A DNA stretch of 64,000 nt from Sporosarcina cascadiensis (GTDB lineage: Bacteria; Bacillota; Bacilli; Bacillales_A; Planococcaceae), in contig NZ_WHVV01000004.1 in assembly GCF_009650995.1 (NCBI RefSeq), positions 124,001 to 188,000 on the forward strand. Reading direction: 5' to 3'. Shown here piece by piece: positions 8,118-15,633 of the stretch. Positions within the stretch are counted from its first letter, which is position 1; each line of letters begins with the position of its first letter. Made by a program: the position numbers and the translations under genes. The notes below the pieces were generated by a model. The model was not told where the DNA came from and ran no database searches. It saw nothing but the letters and a program-made list of their open reading frames with translations.

Positions 8118-8744
8118 TTATTCGATTTCATTCTTAAGCTGTTTCAGAAAAGACACCATAAAATCATGGCGTTCTTCTGCAAGACGCATTCCTTCAGTCG
8201 TCACCATCAACTCTTTCAGCAATAATAGTTTTTCGTGAAAATGTGTTACAGAAGCCGTTTCTTTTGCGCGGTACTCTGAAGCGGACATTGTTCTGCGTGC
8301 TTCTTCCTCTAAATCATATAGCTTTCTTCCTCTGGCACCGCCAAACGCGAATGCCCTTGCGATTCCAATCGCTCCGATTGCATCCAAACGATCGGCATCT
8401 CTGACAATCGCTCCTTCAATGGACGTGATCTCTTTTGCGTGCCCGCCATTGAATGACACACTTTCGATAGCAGACAGTACCTTTGCAGAAAGATCTGCAG
8501 AAGCTCCTATTTGATCCAGCATTTCATTCGTCGTCGCTTCATGCATTGCCTCATATTTCGCGTCTTCAATATCGTGCAGCAGAACTGCTAATTGTACAAC
8601 CAGTTTATCCGCTGCAGGTTCTTTCAATAAAATCTTCTCTGCATTCTTCATTACACGGTCAATATGATCTAGGTCGTGACTCGCATCATATTGAATGTAA
8701 ATCGTTTCCACAAGCTCTCTGCAGCGTGCAACCATTTCTCTCAT
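8118..8744 (-). CDS. HD-domain phosphohydrolase (YedJ/YpgQ-like)
   Basis: A 208-residue HD-superfamily protein. The metal-binding His/Asp set is visible as YDASHDLDHIDRV (residues about 19-31), VLLHDIEDAKY (HD pair near residue 56) and IVRDADRLDAIGAIGIAR (near residue 113). This arrangement matches the YedJ/YpgQ group of small HD hydrolases, some of which act on nucleotides such as dNTPs. Cytoplasmic. SD AAAGGAATG precedes the ATG at 8744. It appears to be monocistronic. Confidence 0.8.
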   Translation of the reverse strand: MREMVARCRELVETIYIQYDASHDLDHIDRVMKNAEKILLKEPAADKLVVQLAVLLHDIEDAKYEAMHEATTNEMLDQIGASADLSAKVLSAIESVSFNGGHAKEITSIEGAIVRDADRLDAIGAIGIARAFAFGGARGRKLYDLEEEARRTMSASEYRAKETASVTHFHEKLLLLKELMVTTEGMRLAEERHDFMVSFLKQLKNEIE

Positions 8745-8879
8745 ATTTTCATTCCTTTCTTATTCGTACTACATACTATGATGCAGTACTCTGTTAAGAT
8801 GCCGTGATAGTTGTTTCGCTTTACAGCAGCATTCTATTTGGCACTTCACAAAGTCCCGATCCAATCTCAAATCGTTAAA

Positions 8880-8909
8880 AAGGAAAGGGAGCCTGAGCTG
8901 CCTTTCCTT
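8880..8909 (-). terminator. Rho-independent terminator of the msrAB transcript
   Basis: The minus-strand hairpin AAGGAAAGG ... CCTTTCCTT is followed by TTTAACG. It is 26 bases after the msrAB stop codon. Confidence 0.7.
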
Positions 8910-8934
8910 CAGTTACTATTACTGTTATTGTACA

Positions 8935-10089
8935 TTATTTTACGTAGCTTGTCAGATAGCCATAACCTTTGTCTTCCATCTCTTCAAGCGCGACAAAGTC
9001 AATGGCCGCACTGTTAATACAGTAACGTAACCCCCCTTTATCTTTCGGTCCATCTGGGAACACATGCCCAAGATGACTGTCACCCGCCCGGCTTCTCACC
9101 TCAATCCGTTCCATATTGAAACTCTTATCTTTATGCTCTGTCACGACTTTGGGAATGATTGGTTTCGTGAAGCTTGGCCAGCCGCATTGTGAATCATATT
9201 TATCAGCACTTGAGAAAAGCGGTTCTCCTGTTGCTACATCAATATAAATCCCATCTTCATACGTATCCCAATATTCATTAGAGAACGCCGCTTCAGTATT
9301 ATCGCCCTGTGTTACTTGATACTGCTCTTTTGTCAATTTTTCTTTCAATTCTTGTTCGCTCGGCTTGGGATAGGCCGCTGCATCGATAACAGACGGAATT
9401 TCCTGGCCCTCCAGCGTATCAAATTTAACATGACAATAACCGTTCGGATTTTTTTCAAGATAGTCCTGATGTTCGTCTTCTGCCAATGTGTAGCTTGTCA
9501 ATGGTTCAACTTCTGTCACAATATCTTTTTTATACTGCTCTTGTTCCTTCTTTACTTTCTCATCAATCATAGCTTTTTGAGCCGGATCACTGTAGAAAAT
9601 TCCTGAACGATATTGTGTGCCGCGATCATTTCCTTGTTTATTCAATGAAGTAGGATCGATAATCATAAAGAAATGGTCCAATATTTTATCCAGATCAGTT
9701 CGTTCGGGATCGAATTGGACATGCACGGTTTCTGCATGGCCCGTTTTCCCTGTGATCACTTCATTGTAAGTCGGATTTTCCGTTGTACCATTTGCGTAGC
9801 CGGAAGTGACGTCATATACCCCGTACACACGCTCCATATATGCTTCTACTCCCCAGAAACAGCCACCCGCCAAATACACTTCCTGGAGATTATCCTTATT
9901 GAATGTCAAATCTTTATTCGGATTTGCAGGATATTTTGAATCAGATGGCGAGTTCAAAACCTCCGCGAGTTCTTGTCGCAGTGAATCTGTATCCGTACCG
10001 GAATCTGTTGTATTTGTATTAGCGTTTTCGAATGAACAGCCGCCAAGCAGCAATAATCCCAATAAAACCGCAAGATACTTCATTTTCAT
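8935..10089 (-). CDS. msrAB: Peptide methionine sulfoxide reductase MsrA-MsrB fusion, lipoprotein
   Basis: A 384-residue bifunctional enzyme that reduces S- and R-methionine sulfoxide. A lipoprotein signal (lipobox LLGGC, Cys18) anchors it outside the membrane. The MsrA domain comes first, with catalytic Cys in [12 protein letters not shown] (about residue 77) and [11 protein letters not shown]. The MsrB domain is C-terminal with [22 protein letters not shown] and the catalytic Cys in GLRYCINSA. Paired zinc CxxC motifs are absent from MsrB, as in several MsrAB fusions. It lies directly downstream of a thioredoxin-fold lipoprotein that could supply electrons. SD GGGGA is nine bases before the ATG. 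Confidence 0.93.
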   Translation of the reverse strand: MKMKYLAVLLGLLLLGGCSFENANTNTTDSGTDTDSLRQELAEVLNSPSDSKYPANPNKDLTFNKDNLQEVYLAGGCFWGVEAYMERVYGVYDVTSGYANGTTENPTYNEVITGKTGHAETVHVQFDPERTDLDKILDHFFMIIDPTSLNKQGNDRGTQYRSGIFYSDPAQKAMIDEKVKKEQEQYKKDIVTEVEPLTSYTLAEDEHQDYLEKNPNGYCHVKFDTLEGQEIPSVIDAAAYPKPSEQELKEKLTKEQYQVTQGDNTEAAFSNEYWDTYEDGIYIDVATGEPLFSSADKYDSQCGWPSFTKPIIPKVVTEHKDKSFNMERIEVRSRAGDSHLGHVFPDGPKDKGGLRYCINSAAIDFVALEEMEDKGYGYLTSYVK

Positions 10090-10107
10090 CTTCTCTGTCC
10101 CCTTTCT

Positions 10108-10605
10108 CTACTCAATTAAAGCCATGGCCTCTTTTATTTTTTCATTAGACAAATGTCCAGGCTGCGAACGGATCAGCTGCCCGCTTCTGTCGAAGAAAGC
10201 AGATGTCGGATAACCTTTTACATTGAATTCCTTCGCAAGGCTCCCTCCGTCATTTAGCAGCAACGGCAAATCATTTACACCAGTCAGTCCTTTAAACCAA
10301 ACAATGAAATCTTCTTTTTCCATTTCATTATTATAATCAGGAGCAACTACAGTCAGCACTTCAAAATCATTGTCTTCTCCAGCCAGTGCATTGACTTCCT
10401 CCAGGCCTGCAAGACAAATGGGACACCAAGACGCCCAGAATTTCACGTATACTTTTTCTCCTTCATAATCAGCTAAACTGACTGACTTCCCATCGATCGT
10501 ATTCAGCGTGATCTCAGATGCTGAATCCTTTTCAGAGCCAGATGATTGCGAGCAGGCAGACAGTACGAAAATCACCGCGATCAGGAGTAAGAATTTCTTC
10601 AGCAT
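10108..10605 (-). CDS. TlpA/ResA-type thiol-disulfide oxidoreductase lipoprotein
   Basis: A 165-residue extracytoplasmic thioredoxin-fold protein. The signal peptide ends in lipobox VLSAC (Cys18). The active site is FWASWCPICLAGL (CPIC, about residue 60), and the conserved cis-Pro lies in VKGYPTSAFF. It probably keeps MsrAB reduced outside the membrane, as the Etrx proteins do for SpMsrAB2 in Streptococcus pneumoniae. A CcdA-type membrane electron donor is expected but is not in this window. SD AAAGGAGGAG precedes the ATG. It is the first gene of the operon, with the promoter at 10697-10725. Confidence 0.88.
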   Translation of the reverse strand: MLKKFLLLIAVIFVLSACSQSSGSEKDSASEITLNTIDGKSVSLADYEGEKVYVKFWASWCPICLAGLEEVNALAGEDNDFEVLTVVAPDYNNEMEKEDFIVWFKGLTGVNDLPLLLNDGGSLAKEFNVKGYPTSAFFDRSGQLIRSQPGHLSNEKIKEAMALIE

Positions 10606-10696
10606 AACGGCTCCTCCTTTTATAAATTCCTATAGAATGAAACGGCAACTCTTTAAATTCATAAGATACTTCCTTTGCAGTTTGCCCTCTGACTAA

Positions 10697-10725
10697 AGTA
10701 TACGGTTTTCGGCAGACGTTGACAA
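10697..10725 (-). promoter_or_regulatory. Sigma-A promoter of the thioredoxin-msrAB operon
   Basis: Minus strand TTGTCA (10720-10725), a 17-base spacer, and TATACT (10697-10702). The -35 is one arm of the palindrome at 10718-10734, whose other arm is the -35 of the opposite promoter. Confidence 0.65.
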
Positions 10726-10734
10726 ATTGTCAAC
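10718..10734. promoter_or_regulatory. 17-bp palindrome spanning both divergent -35 boxes
   Basis: GTTGACAAATTGTCAAC is a perfect inverted repeat around a central A. Its left arm is the -35 (TTGACA) of the plus-strand promoter, and its right arm read backwards is the -35 (TTGTCA) of the minus-strand promoter. It is a candidate operator for the Xre-type protein encoded at 10813. Confidence 0.6.
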
Positions 10735-10747
10735 ACTCCTTTACTAT
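10719..10747 (+). promoter_or_regulatory. Sigma-A promoter of the HTH-DUF1232/LCP/PAP2 genes
   Basis: TTGACA (10719-10724), a 17-base spacer and TACTAT (10742-10747), about 65 bases before the start at 10813. It shares its -35 region with the divergent promoter, so the two cannot be occupied by polymerase at the same time. Confidence 0.6.
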
Positions 10748-10812
10748 TTTTTATAGTGAAGACAAATAGGTAAACATCTTTGACTGATGTCTTTTAAAAG
10801 GAGGCTCTTTTC

Positions 10813-11448
10813 ATGGCGTCAGAAAGTCTTGAAATTACTATTGGGCAGTTATTGCGGGAAACTCTGGCTAATCGGTCTATATCCATGCGCAAGTTAAGTG
10901 AACAAACGAATATTGATACAGCTACGATCTCTCGTATTATTAACCATAAGCGAAAAGCAACGCTTGATCACCTGGAGCAGTTTTCATCTGTTCTGAATCT
11001 GCCATTGACCAAGTTGCTGGAATCGGCAGGTTATCCTGTAGATAATGAGAAAGATTCAACTTCAGCTTATGATGAAACAATTGAACAGCTCTTACATACT
11101 TCGGAACTGCTCTCTGCCAACATTTCCATTTCTTCTGTAGAAAAACAGCTGACCGATTACGAAGTTTTTTCTCAAACGGTAGATGGTGAGGAACGTATAC
11201 TTCATGAATTTGAGGAAAAGCTGAAGAGCACTGGAGGAATCGGTCCTTTTATTGACCAGATGAAATATTTATTCAACCGGTTTAAGACGAAAAACGGCAA
11301 TACGAAAGAGCTGGCGATTATCGGAAGCGCATTGCTGTATTTCATTGTACCAATCGATGTAATCCCGGACTATTTATTCGCCATCGGCTTTCTCGATGAC
11401 GCAGTCGCAGTGCAGATTGCTTCAAACGCTGTAACCAGAAATTCATAA
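10813..11448 (+). CDS. Xre-type HTH regulator fused to a DUF1232 domain
   Basis: A 211-residue two-domain protein. Residues about 8-65 form a Cro/CI-type HTH (MRKLSEQTNIDTATISRI, then LDHLEQFSSVLNLPLTKLLESAGY). The middle is a helical linker. The C-terminal 60 residues are DUF1232, with ELAIIGSALLYFIVPIDVIPDYL and GFLDDAVAV, a domain usually associated with membranes. This suggests a DNA-binding protein that can attach to the membrane. It is first of three plus-strand envelope genes and probably autoregulates through the palindrome at 10718-10734. SD AAAAGGAGG precedes the ATG. Target genes are unknown. Confidence 0.85.
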   Translation: MASESLEITIGQLLRETLANRSISMRKLSEQTNIDTATISRIINHKRKATLDHLEQFSSVLNLPLTKLLESAGYPVDNEKDSTSAYDETIEQLLHTSELLSANISISSVEKQLTDYEVFSQTVDGEERILHEFEEKLKSTGGIGPFIDQMKYLFNRFKTKNGNTKELAIIGSALLYFIVPIDVIPDYLFAIGFLDDAVAVQIASNAVTRNS

Positions 11449-11460
11449 TCAGATGAGCAG

Positions 11461-12441
11461 GTGAAGAAAGTGGAGAAAAGAAGTGAATTCTTGAAAAAGA
11501 AGAAGAACAAAGGACGCAGGAACATTTTCCTTATTCTCTTGTTTTTATTACTGGCAGGTGCGGGATACTTTGCTTACCAGTATAATAATGGGGTATCGAT
11601 GGCTAATGAAGATAAAGTAAGCGATAGCGACAGTAAGGAAAATATGAAATTTGAACCGTTTGAAGGTGCAGAAGCACAGTTCGGGGAAATTAACGTTCTT
11701 TTAATCGGCAATGATGCGAGAGCTGACGAAGAAGAAGCACGTTCAGATGCTTTGATGATCGGTCATTATAATCAAGATACAAATGAAGTGAAACTGGTTT
11801 CTTTAATGCGTGATACATATGTGGAAGTTCCCGAATACGGCATGCAAAAATTAAATGCCGCTTTTTTTCTCGGCGGACCGGAGCTGGTGCGAAAGACCAT
11901 AAAGCATAATTTCGATGTGGACGTGCAATATTATGCCATTGTAAACTTTGAGGGCTTTTCTAAAATTGTCGACGTGATAGCGCCGGAAGGTATTGAAGTC
12001 GATATCCCCTACGCGATGTCGCACGGAATCGGCATGACACTCGAACCCGGCGAACAGCATTTGAACGGCGATCAGCTGCTCGGCTATGTACGTTTCCGCC
12101 ATGATATTCAGAGCGATTTCGGACGTGTCAAGCGCCAGCAGGAAGCATTATCGAAACTGAAAGATGAAGCTGTCAGCATGAATACCCTGTTCAATTTACC
12201 TAAATTACTTGGCGTTATCGATCCTTATATCGATACAAATGTCGACGGAAAGACATTGTTTACGATCGGTAAAGGCATGCTCACCGGTGGAAAATCAAAA
12301 GATCTGGAGACATTGCGTATTCCTGCAGAAGGCACCTATATCGATAGACGCGTAAATGTAGGAGAAGTGCTGGATGCTGACTTAGATCAGAATAAAGACT
12401 TATTGAAAGAATTTTTATCGGATGCAAATCAAAATAATTAG
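11461..12441 (+). CDS. LytR-CpsA-Psr (LCP) family glycopolymer transferase
   Basis: A protein of 326 residues with one N-terminal transmembrane helix (IFLILLFLLLAGAGYFAY) and an extracellular LCP domain. Conserved segments are NVLLIGNDARADEEEARSDA, SLMRDTYVEVP, KLNAAFFLGG and YVRFRHDIQSDFGRVKRQQE, which carry the Arg/Asp residues that bind the polyprenyl pyrophosphate. LCP enzymes attach teichoic acid or other glycopolymers to peptidoglycan. It starts 12 bases after the HTH-DUF1232 gene. GTG at 11461 is the longest start; GTG at 11470 has better SD spacing (AGGTGA five bases upstream). It is followed by a PAP2 phosphatase, which fits undecaprenyl-phosphate recycling after transfer. Confidence 0.88.
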   Translation: MKKVEKRSEFLKKKKNKGRRNIFLILLFLLLAGAGYFAYQYNNGVSMANEDKVSDSDSKENMKFEPFEGAEAQFGEINVLLIGNDARADEEEARSDALMIGHYNQDTNEVKLVSLMRDTYVEVPEYGMQKLNAAFFLGGPELVRKTIKHNFDVDVQYYAIVNFEGFSKIVDVIAPEGIEVDIPYAMSHGIGMTLEPGEQHLNGDQLLGYVRFRHDIQSDFGRVKRQQEALSKLKDEAVSMNTLFNLPKLLGVIDPYIDTNVDGKTLFTIGKGMLTGGKSKDLETLRIPAEGTYIDRRVNVGEVLDADLDQNKDLLKEFLSDANQNN

Positions 12442-12479
12442 TACTATTCAACTGAAACAGAACGTGGGGAACGGAATAT

Positions 12480-13055
12480 ATGAGTGTAGATTTCAAGGTT
12501 TTTGAAGCAATCAATAAATTTGCAGGGCATAGCGCGGTTTTGGATCAGTCTGTCGTATTTTTCACGAAGTTTGGTCCACTTTTATTCGGTCTGTTTTTTG
12601 TGTGGCTGTGGTTTACGAGTTTAGGAGACCGCCGGGCCAATCGAAAAATTGTCTTGTTTGCCTTCACCATTGCCGTCATCACTATCGGAATTGATAAGAT
12701 CATTGAACTGTCATTTTTCCGCGAACGTCCTTTTGTCAATCATGACGTGACGATGCTTGTCGATAAACTCGATACAGATCCTTCATTCCCGAGCAATCAT
12801 ACCGCAGGCTCTTTTGCATTGGCCCTGGCGCTTTTTTGGAAACGCAGGAAGTCGGGCGCTGTGCTGCTGGTATTTGCGGGATTAATGGCGTTATCGCGTA
12901 TTTATACAGGTGTCCATTATCCGACAGATGTATTGATGGGTGCGTTTATCGCGACTGCAGTGGCATTTTTGGTAATTTGGCAGCGACATTTGATCGAGCC
13001 GCTGTTTAATTGGATTTTACGTTTGTTTACCCGGAGAAGTTCGCACGCTTTGTGA
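12480..13055 (+). CDS. PAP2-family phosphatase, probable undecaprenyl-diphosphatase
   Basis: A 191-residue membrane protein with five or six hydrophobic helices and the three PAP2 motifs: FFRERPFVN, SFPSNHTAGS (catalytic His) and SRIYTGVHYPTDVLMG (second His and Asp). Bacterial members of this size (BcrC/YodM types) dephosphorylate undecaprenyl pyrophosphate or related lipid phosphates at the outer face. Position directly after an LCP transferase suggests recycling of the lipid carrier. SD GGGGAACGG precedes the ATG. The terminator at 13063-13101 closes the cluster. Confidence 0.85.
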   Translation: MSVDFKVFEAINKFAGHSAVLDQSVVFFTKFGPLLFGLFFVWLWFTSLGDRRANRKIVLFAFTIAVITIGIDKIIELSFFRERPFVNHDVTMLVDKLDTDPSFPSNHTAGSFALALALFWKRRKSGAVLLVFAGLMALSRIYTGVHYPTDVLMGAFIATAVAFLVIWQRHLIEPLFNWILRLFTRRSSHAL

Positions 13056-13062
13056 ATAGGAA

Positions 13063-13101
13063 AAGAACGCTTAGCATTTTGGCGCTTAGTGTTCTTTTTT
13101 T
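13063..13101 (+). terminator. Rho-independent terminator of the envelope cluster
   Basis: AAGAACGCTTAGC pairs with GCTTAGTGTTCTT with one mismatch and one G-T pair, followed by a run of T. It is eight bases after the PAP2 gene. Confidence 0.8.
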
Positions 13102-13330
13102 GTCTTTGCTATCGATTGAATTTCATAGTAGTTATATCTAATGCGAGTGTTAGGGCCGGAGAAGCTCTGTCGCTGATGTGGGAATGCATGTCACATTCTC
13201 TTAAAAACAGAATAATCAAAACACGAGTTCTGGTTTATTGATGTCTCCATATCTTTACCTGGCAGCTCCTGTTATTATTATAAGATAAGGTTACTATTCA
13301 GAGGAATAAAAACGGAAAGAAGGAGATCTC

Positions 13331-13675
13331 GTGGAAAAGAAGCTAGACTTGATACTTCAAAAACTAGAAGCCGTTGATCGAATGGGACAAGATATCCAGT
13401 TAGTGCGCTCAGAACTTGTTGAGGTAAAAACACAACTCGGCGAGGTAACATCCCAGCTTGATGAAAATAAACTTATCATAAAGGCCATACGCAGCCGTCA
13501 AACAGAAACAGACGCAAAACTAGAAGGTCTTACTTTGGATGTTCATAAGATGCATGGAGATGTAACTGCTGTCAAAGAAAAATTATCGGATATTCAAGGT
13601 GAAGTAGAATTCACTTATCAAAAGGCTGCTAAAAATGAAATGGAATTATTCAAACTAAAACGCGATTATAATTGA
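13331..13675 (+). CDS. Coiled-coil hypothetical protein
   Basis: A 114-residue soluble protein made almost wholly of heptad-patterned helices (for example KKLDLILQKLEAVDRM, ELVEVKTQLGEVTSQLDENK, VKEKLSDIQGEVEFTYQKA). There are no Cys, signal peptide or membrane segments. GTG start with SD AAGAAGGAG. Similar short coiled-coil proteins are common and unassigned in Bacillales. The preceding 230 bases hold no gene. I do not recognise a function. Confidence 0.75.
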   Translation: MEKKLDLILQKLEAVDRMGQDIQLVRSELVEVKTQLGEVTSQLDENKLIIKAIRSRQTETDAKLEGLTLDVHKMHGDVTAVKEKLSDIQGEVEFTYQKAAKNEMELFKLKRDYN

Positions 13676-13753
13676 AAGATTTTCATTAACATAACAATTA
13701 GAAGTTAAGACGATAAAAGTATCTTTTTCTTTTACATTCATTAAAATAAACAA

Positions 13754-13787
13754 CAAAGCACCCTGTCTCTCCCAGCAGGGTGCTTTG
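13754..13787. terminator. Bidirectional terminator hairpin
   Basis: A perfect 12-bp stem CAAAGCACCCTG/CAGGGTGCTTTG with a 10-base loop. It lies between the coiled-coil gene (plus) and the tRNA-Arg (minus), and T-rich tails occur on both sides. Confidence 0.75.
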
Positions 13788-13810
13788 TCTTTGAATTGGT
13801 GTCTGTATGA

Positions 13811-13884
13811 CGTCCCAGAAGAGATTCGAACTCCCGACCTACGCCTTAGGAGGGCGTTGCTCTATCCAGCTGAGCTACTGGGAC
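13811..13884 (-). tRNA. tRNA-Arg (anticodon CCT)
   Basis: A 74-base cloverleaf on the minus strand. The acceptor stem GTCCCAG pairs with CTGGGAC and the discriminator is G. The D-arm is AGCTCAGCTGGATAGAGC. The anticodon stem ACGCC/GGCGT encloses the loop CTCCTAA, giving anticodon CCT. The T-arm contains GTTCGAATC. CCA is not encoded. It reads AGG arginine codons. Confidence 0.95.
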
Positions 13885-13946
13885 AAGTTGATATAATAGG
13901 AGACATGACTCCGATCCCGCTTGCGAATCGAAGTCCACAATCTCCG

Positions 13947-14345
13947 TTAGTCATTCGCTGTGCCTGTGTAATCTTCATTAAACCATAATTGTTCATTATC
14001 ATCAACATCGCCATTATAATTGATCAGAATTTCTTCCCCTGCCTTAATATCTGTATGGGCAAAGAAATCAAATGTATGGTTGTCAAAATTAATTTCGTAA
14101 TCAGCATTTGGTTCATACGAGTGATTGAACAGCATCCCATATCCCAGAAGGACAGCAGTATGGTTGGCGCCGTATTCAAAAGCATAATCGGCCAGCACCG
14201 TTTTTTCAATATGTTCGTGTTGTTCATTGGGATAGGAAATGACAGGCGCTTCATGAATCAGCTCGCCTTTTTTGATATCACGCTTCGCGAATACTCCGCG
14301 ATTGAATTCTCCTTCACCGAGCGGAGAAAGTTTTACTTCGATCAT
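13947..14345 (-). CDS. SET-domain protein (lysine methyltransferase-like)
   Basis: A 132-residue compact SET domain. GRxxFA-like NRGVFAKRDIKKGELI lies at the N-terminus, the signature GMLFNHSYEPNADYEI near residue 77, and EEILINYNGD near residue 103. These make up the SAM- and substrate-binding core of SET methyltransferases, but pre- and post-SET parts are absent. Bacterial stand-alone SET proteins are poorly characterised and the target is unknown. SD GCAGGTGAAAG precedes the ATG. Confidence 0.8.
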   Translation of the reverse strand: MIEVKLSPLGEGEFNRGVFAKRDIKKGELIHEAPVISYPNEQHEHIEKTVLADYAFEYGANHTAVLLGYGMLFNHSYEPNADYEINFDNHTFDFFAHTDIKAGEEILINYNGDVDDNEQLWFNEDYTGTAND

Positions 14346-14590
14346 TGTCTTTCACCTGCCTGCTTGTAAAATCTACTTGGTAAGTATAACATTATTTCTG
14401 CTCTATGGCACATTTCAAAACCTTATGAAGGAAATGTGCGGTCATCAGCTGTTTTGGTTCGGTGAAAGAGCGGGTTGGTGCGGCACGGCTAGAGTAATGT
14501 TCGGTGGAGATCGTTTTTGGTTCGTTTCAAGGAGTTGTTGGTGCGGTTTGATAACACTTTGGCGCGTCCGCTTCTTTTACTTGCCCAATC
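14346..14590. repeat. Gene-free stretch with a degenerate direct repeat
   Basis: No gene is supported. Two imperfect copies of a G/T-rich sequence lie at 14451-14484 and 14513-14547; both read GTTTT(T)GGTTCG, then about ten divergent bases, then TTGGTGCGG. No transposase or tRNA-like end is visible. Confidence 0.4.
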
Positions 14591-14631
14591 AAAAAAACTG
14601 CGCTGGAAGCTGTTGCTGACTCTCTGCGCAG
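14591..14631 (-). terminator. Rho-independent terminator of the acyl-CoA dehydrogenase operon
   Basis: The minus-strand stem CTGCGC/GCGCAG has a long loop and is followed by TTTTTTT, 16 bases after the oxidoreductase stop codon. Confidence 0.65.
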
Positions 14632-14646
14632 AATTTTGTTATAAGA

Positions 14647-15621
14647 TTATGTTGTCAGCACTAATTTCCCCATCGTCTTTCTTCCCTGCAATTGACGCTG
14701 GGCTTCCGCTGCTTCTTCTAAATCAAATACTCCTCCGATTGTCAGCTTCAGATCGCCGCTTTCGATATAATTGAGCAATTCTTTGAAGCTAGCTTGATAC
14801 AGCTCATAATTTTTCATAATCTGCGGCAAGAAAAATCCGATAACTGAATGGTTGCGCCGCATTAATTCGCCTGCTTGAAGAGGAGAAGGCTCACCGCTCG
14901 CAGCGCCAAACACTACCAGACGTCCAAAAGGCGCGAGGCATTTCAGCGTCTTGCGGAAAACATCGCCGCCTACCATTTCGAGCGCCACATCCACACCTTT
15001 ACCGCCGGTCAGTTCACGGACTTTCAGTTCCCAGCCATCTTCTGTGTAATTAACCAGATGATCTGCGCCCATTTCTTTTGCATGTGCCAGTTTTTCATCG
15101 CTGCTCGCTGTCGCAATGACCTTGCCGGCACCAAAAATTTTCGCCAATTGAACTGCAATCGCGCCTACCCCGCCTGCAGCTGCATGCACGAGTACAGTCT
15201 CGCCTTTTTCAAGCCGGCCCATTGTTTTCAAAATATGATAAGCTGTCTGTCCCTGAAGCGGCAGTGCAACTGCATCCGTGAATTCTACACCGTCCGGAAT
15301 GGGAGCAAGCGTCATTTCCGGTATGGCTGCGTATTCCGAGTACCCTGCGGATTCAATAAGCGATACTACCCGCATACCCGGCTTGAAGCGCTTCACTTCT
15401 TTCCCGACTTCTGTAATAACTCCCGCCACTTCTGCACCTGGAATAAAAGGCAAAGGCGTCGGTACGACATACCTTCCTTCACGGCGGGCAACATCTGCAT
15501 AGTTCACGCCAATCGCTTTAATTTCCACCAGCACATCTCTGTCACCTACAGCTGGTTTATCGATTTTTACAACTTTCAGTACTTCAGGTCCGCCGTATTC
15601 TTCACATTGAATTGCTTTCAT
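14647..15621 (-). CDS. Zinc-independent quinone oxidoreductase / medium-chain dehydrogenase
   Basis: A protein of 324 residues of the medium-chain dehydrogenase/reductase family, quinone oxidoreductase branch. It has a GroES-like N-terminal half with GVNYADVARREGRY, and a Rossmann NADPH-binding site VHAAAGGVGAIAVQLAK. The zinc-binding cysteines of alcohol dehydrogenases are missing, as expected for QOR. Such enzymes reduce quinones or enoyl groups with NADPH. It is third in an operon with SDR and acyl-CoA dehydrogenase genes, 12 bases after the latter. A first ATG at 15627 is one base from the SD AAGGGGG; the ATG at 15621 has proper spacing. Confidence 0.85.
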   Translation of the reverse strand: MKAIQCEEYGGPEVLKVVKIDKPAVGDRDVLVEIKAIGVNYADVARREGRYVVPTPLPFIPGAEVAGVITEVGKEVKRFKPGMRVVSLIESAGYSEYAAIPEMTLAPIPDGVEFTDAVALPLQGQTAYHILKTMGRLEKGETVLVHAAAGGVGAIAVQLAKIFGAGKVIATASSDEKLAHAKEMGADHLVNYTEDGWELKVRELTGGKGVDVALEMVGGDVFRKTLKCLAPFGRLVVFGAASGEPSPLQAGELMRRNHSVIGFFLPQIMKNYELYQASFKELLNYIESGDLKLTIGGVFDLEEAAEAQRQLQGRKTMGKLVLTT

Positions 15622-15633
15622 ATCCATTCCCCC

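Noticed and set aside
13754..13787. Attachment site or integrated element beside tRNA-Arg
   Set aside because: No integrase, no repeated tRNA 3' end and normal housekeeping genes on both sides; the hairpin is a terminator.
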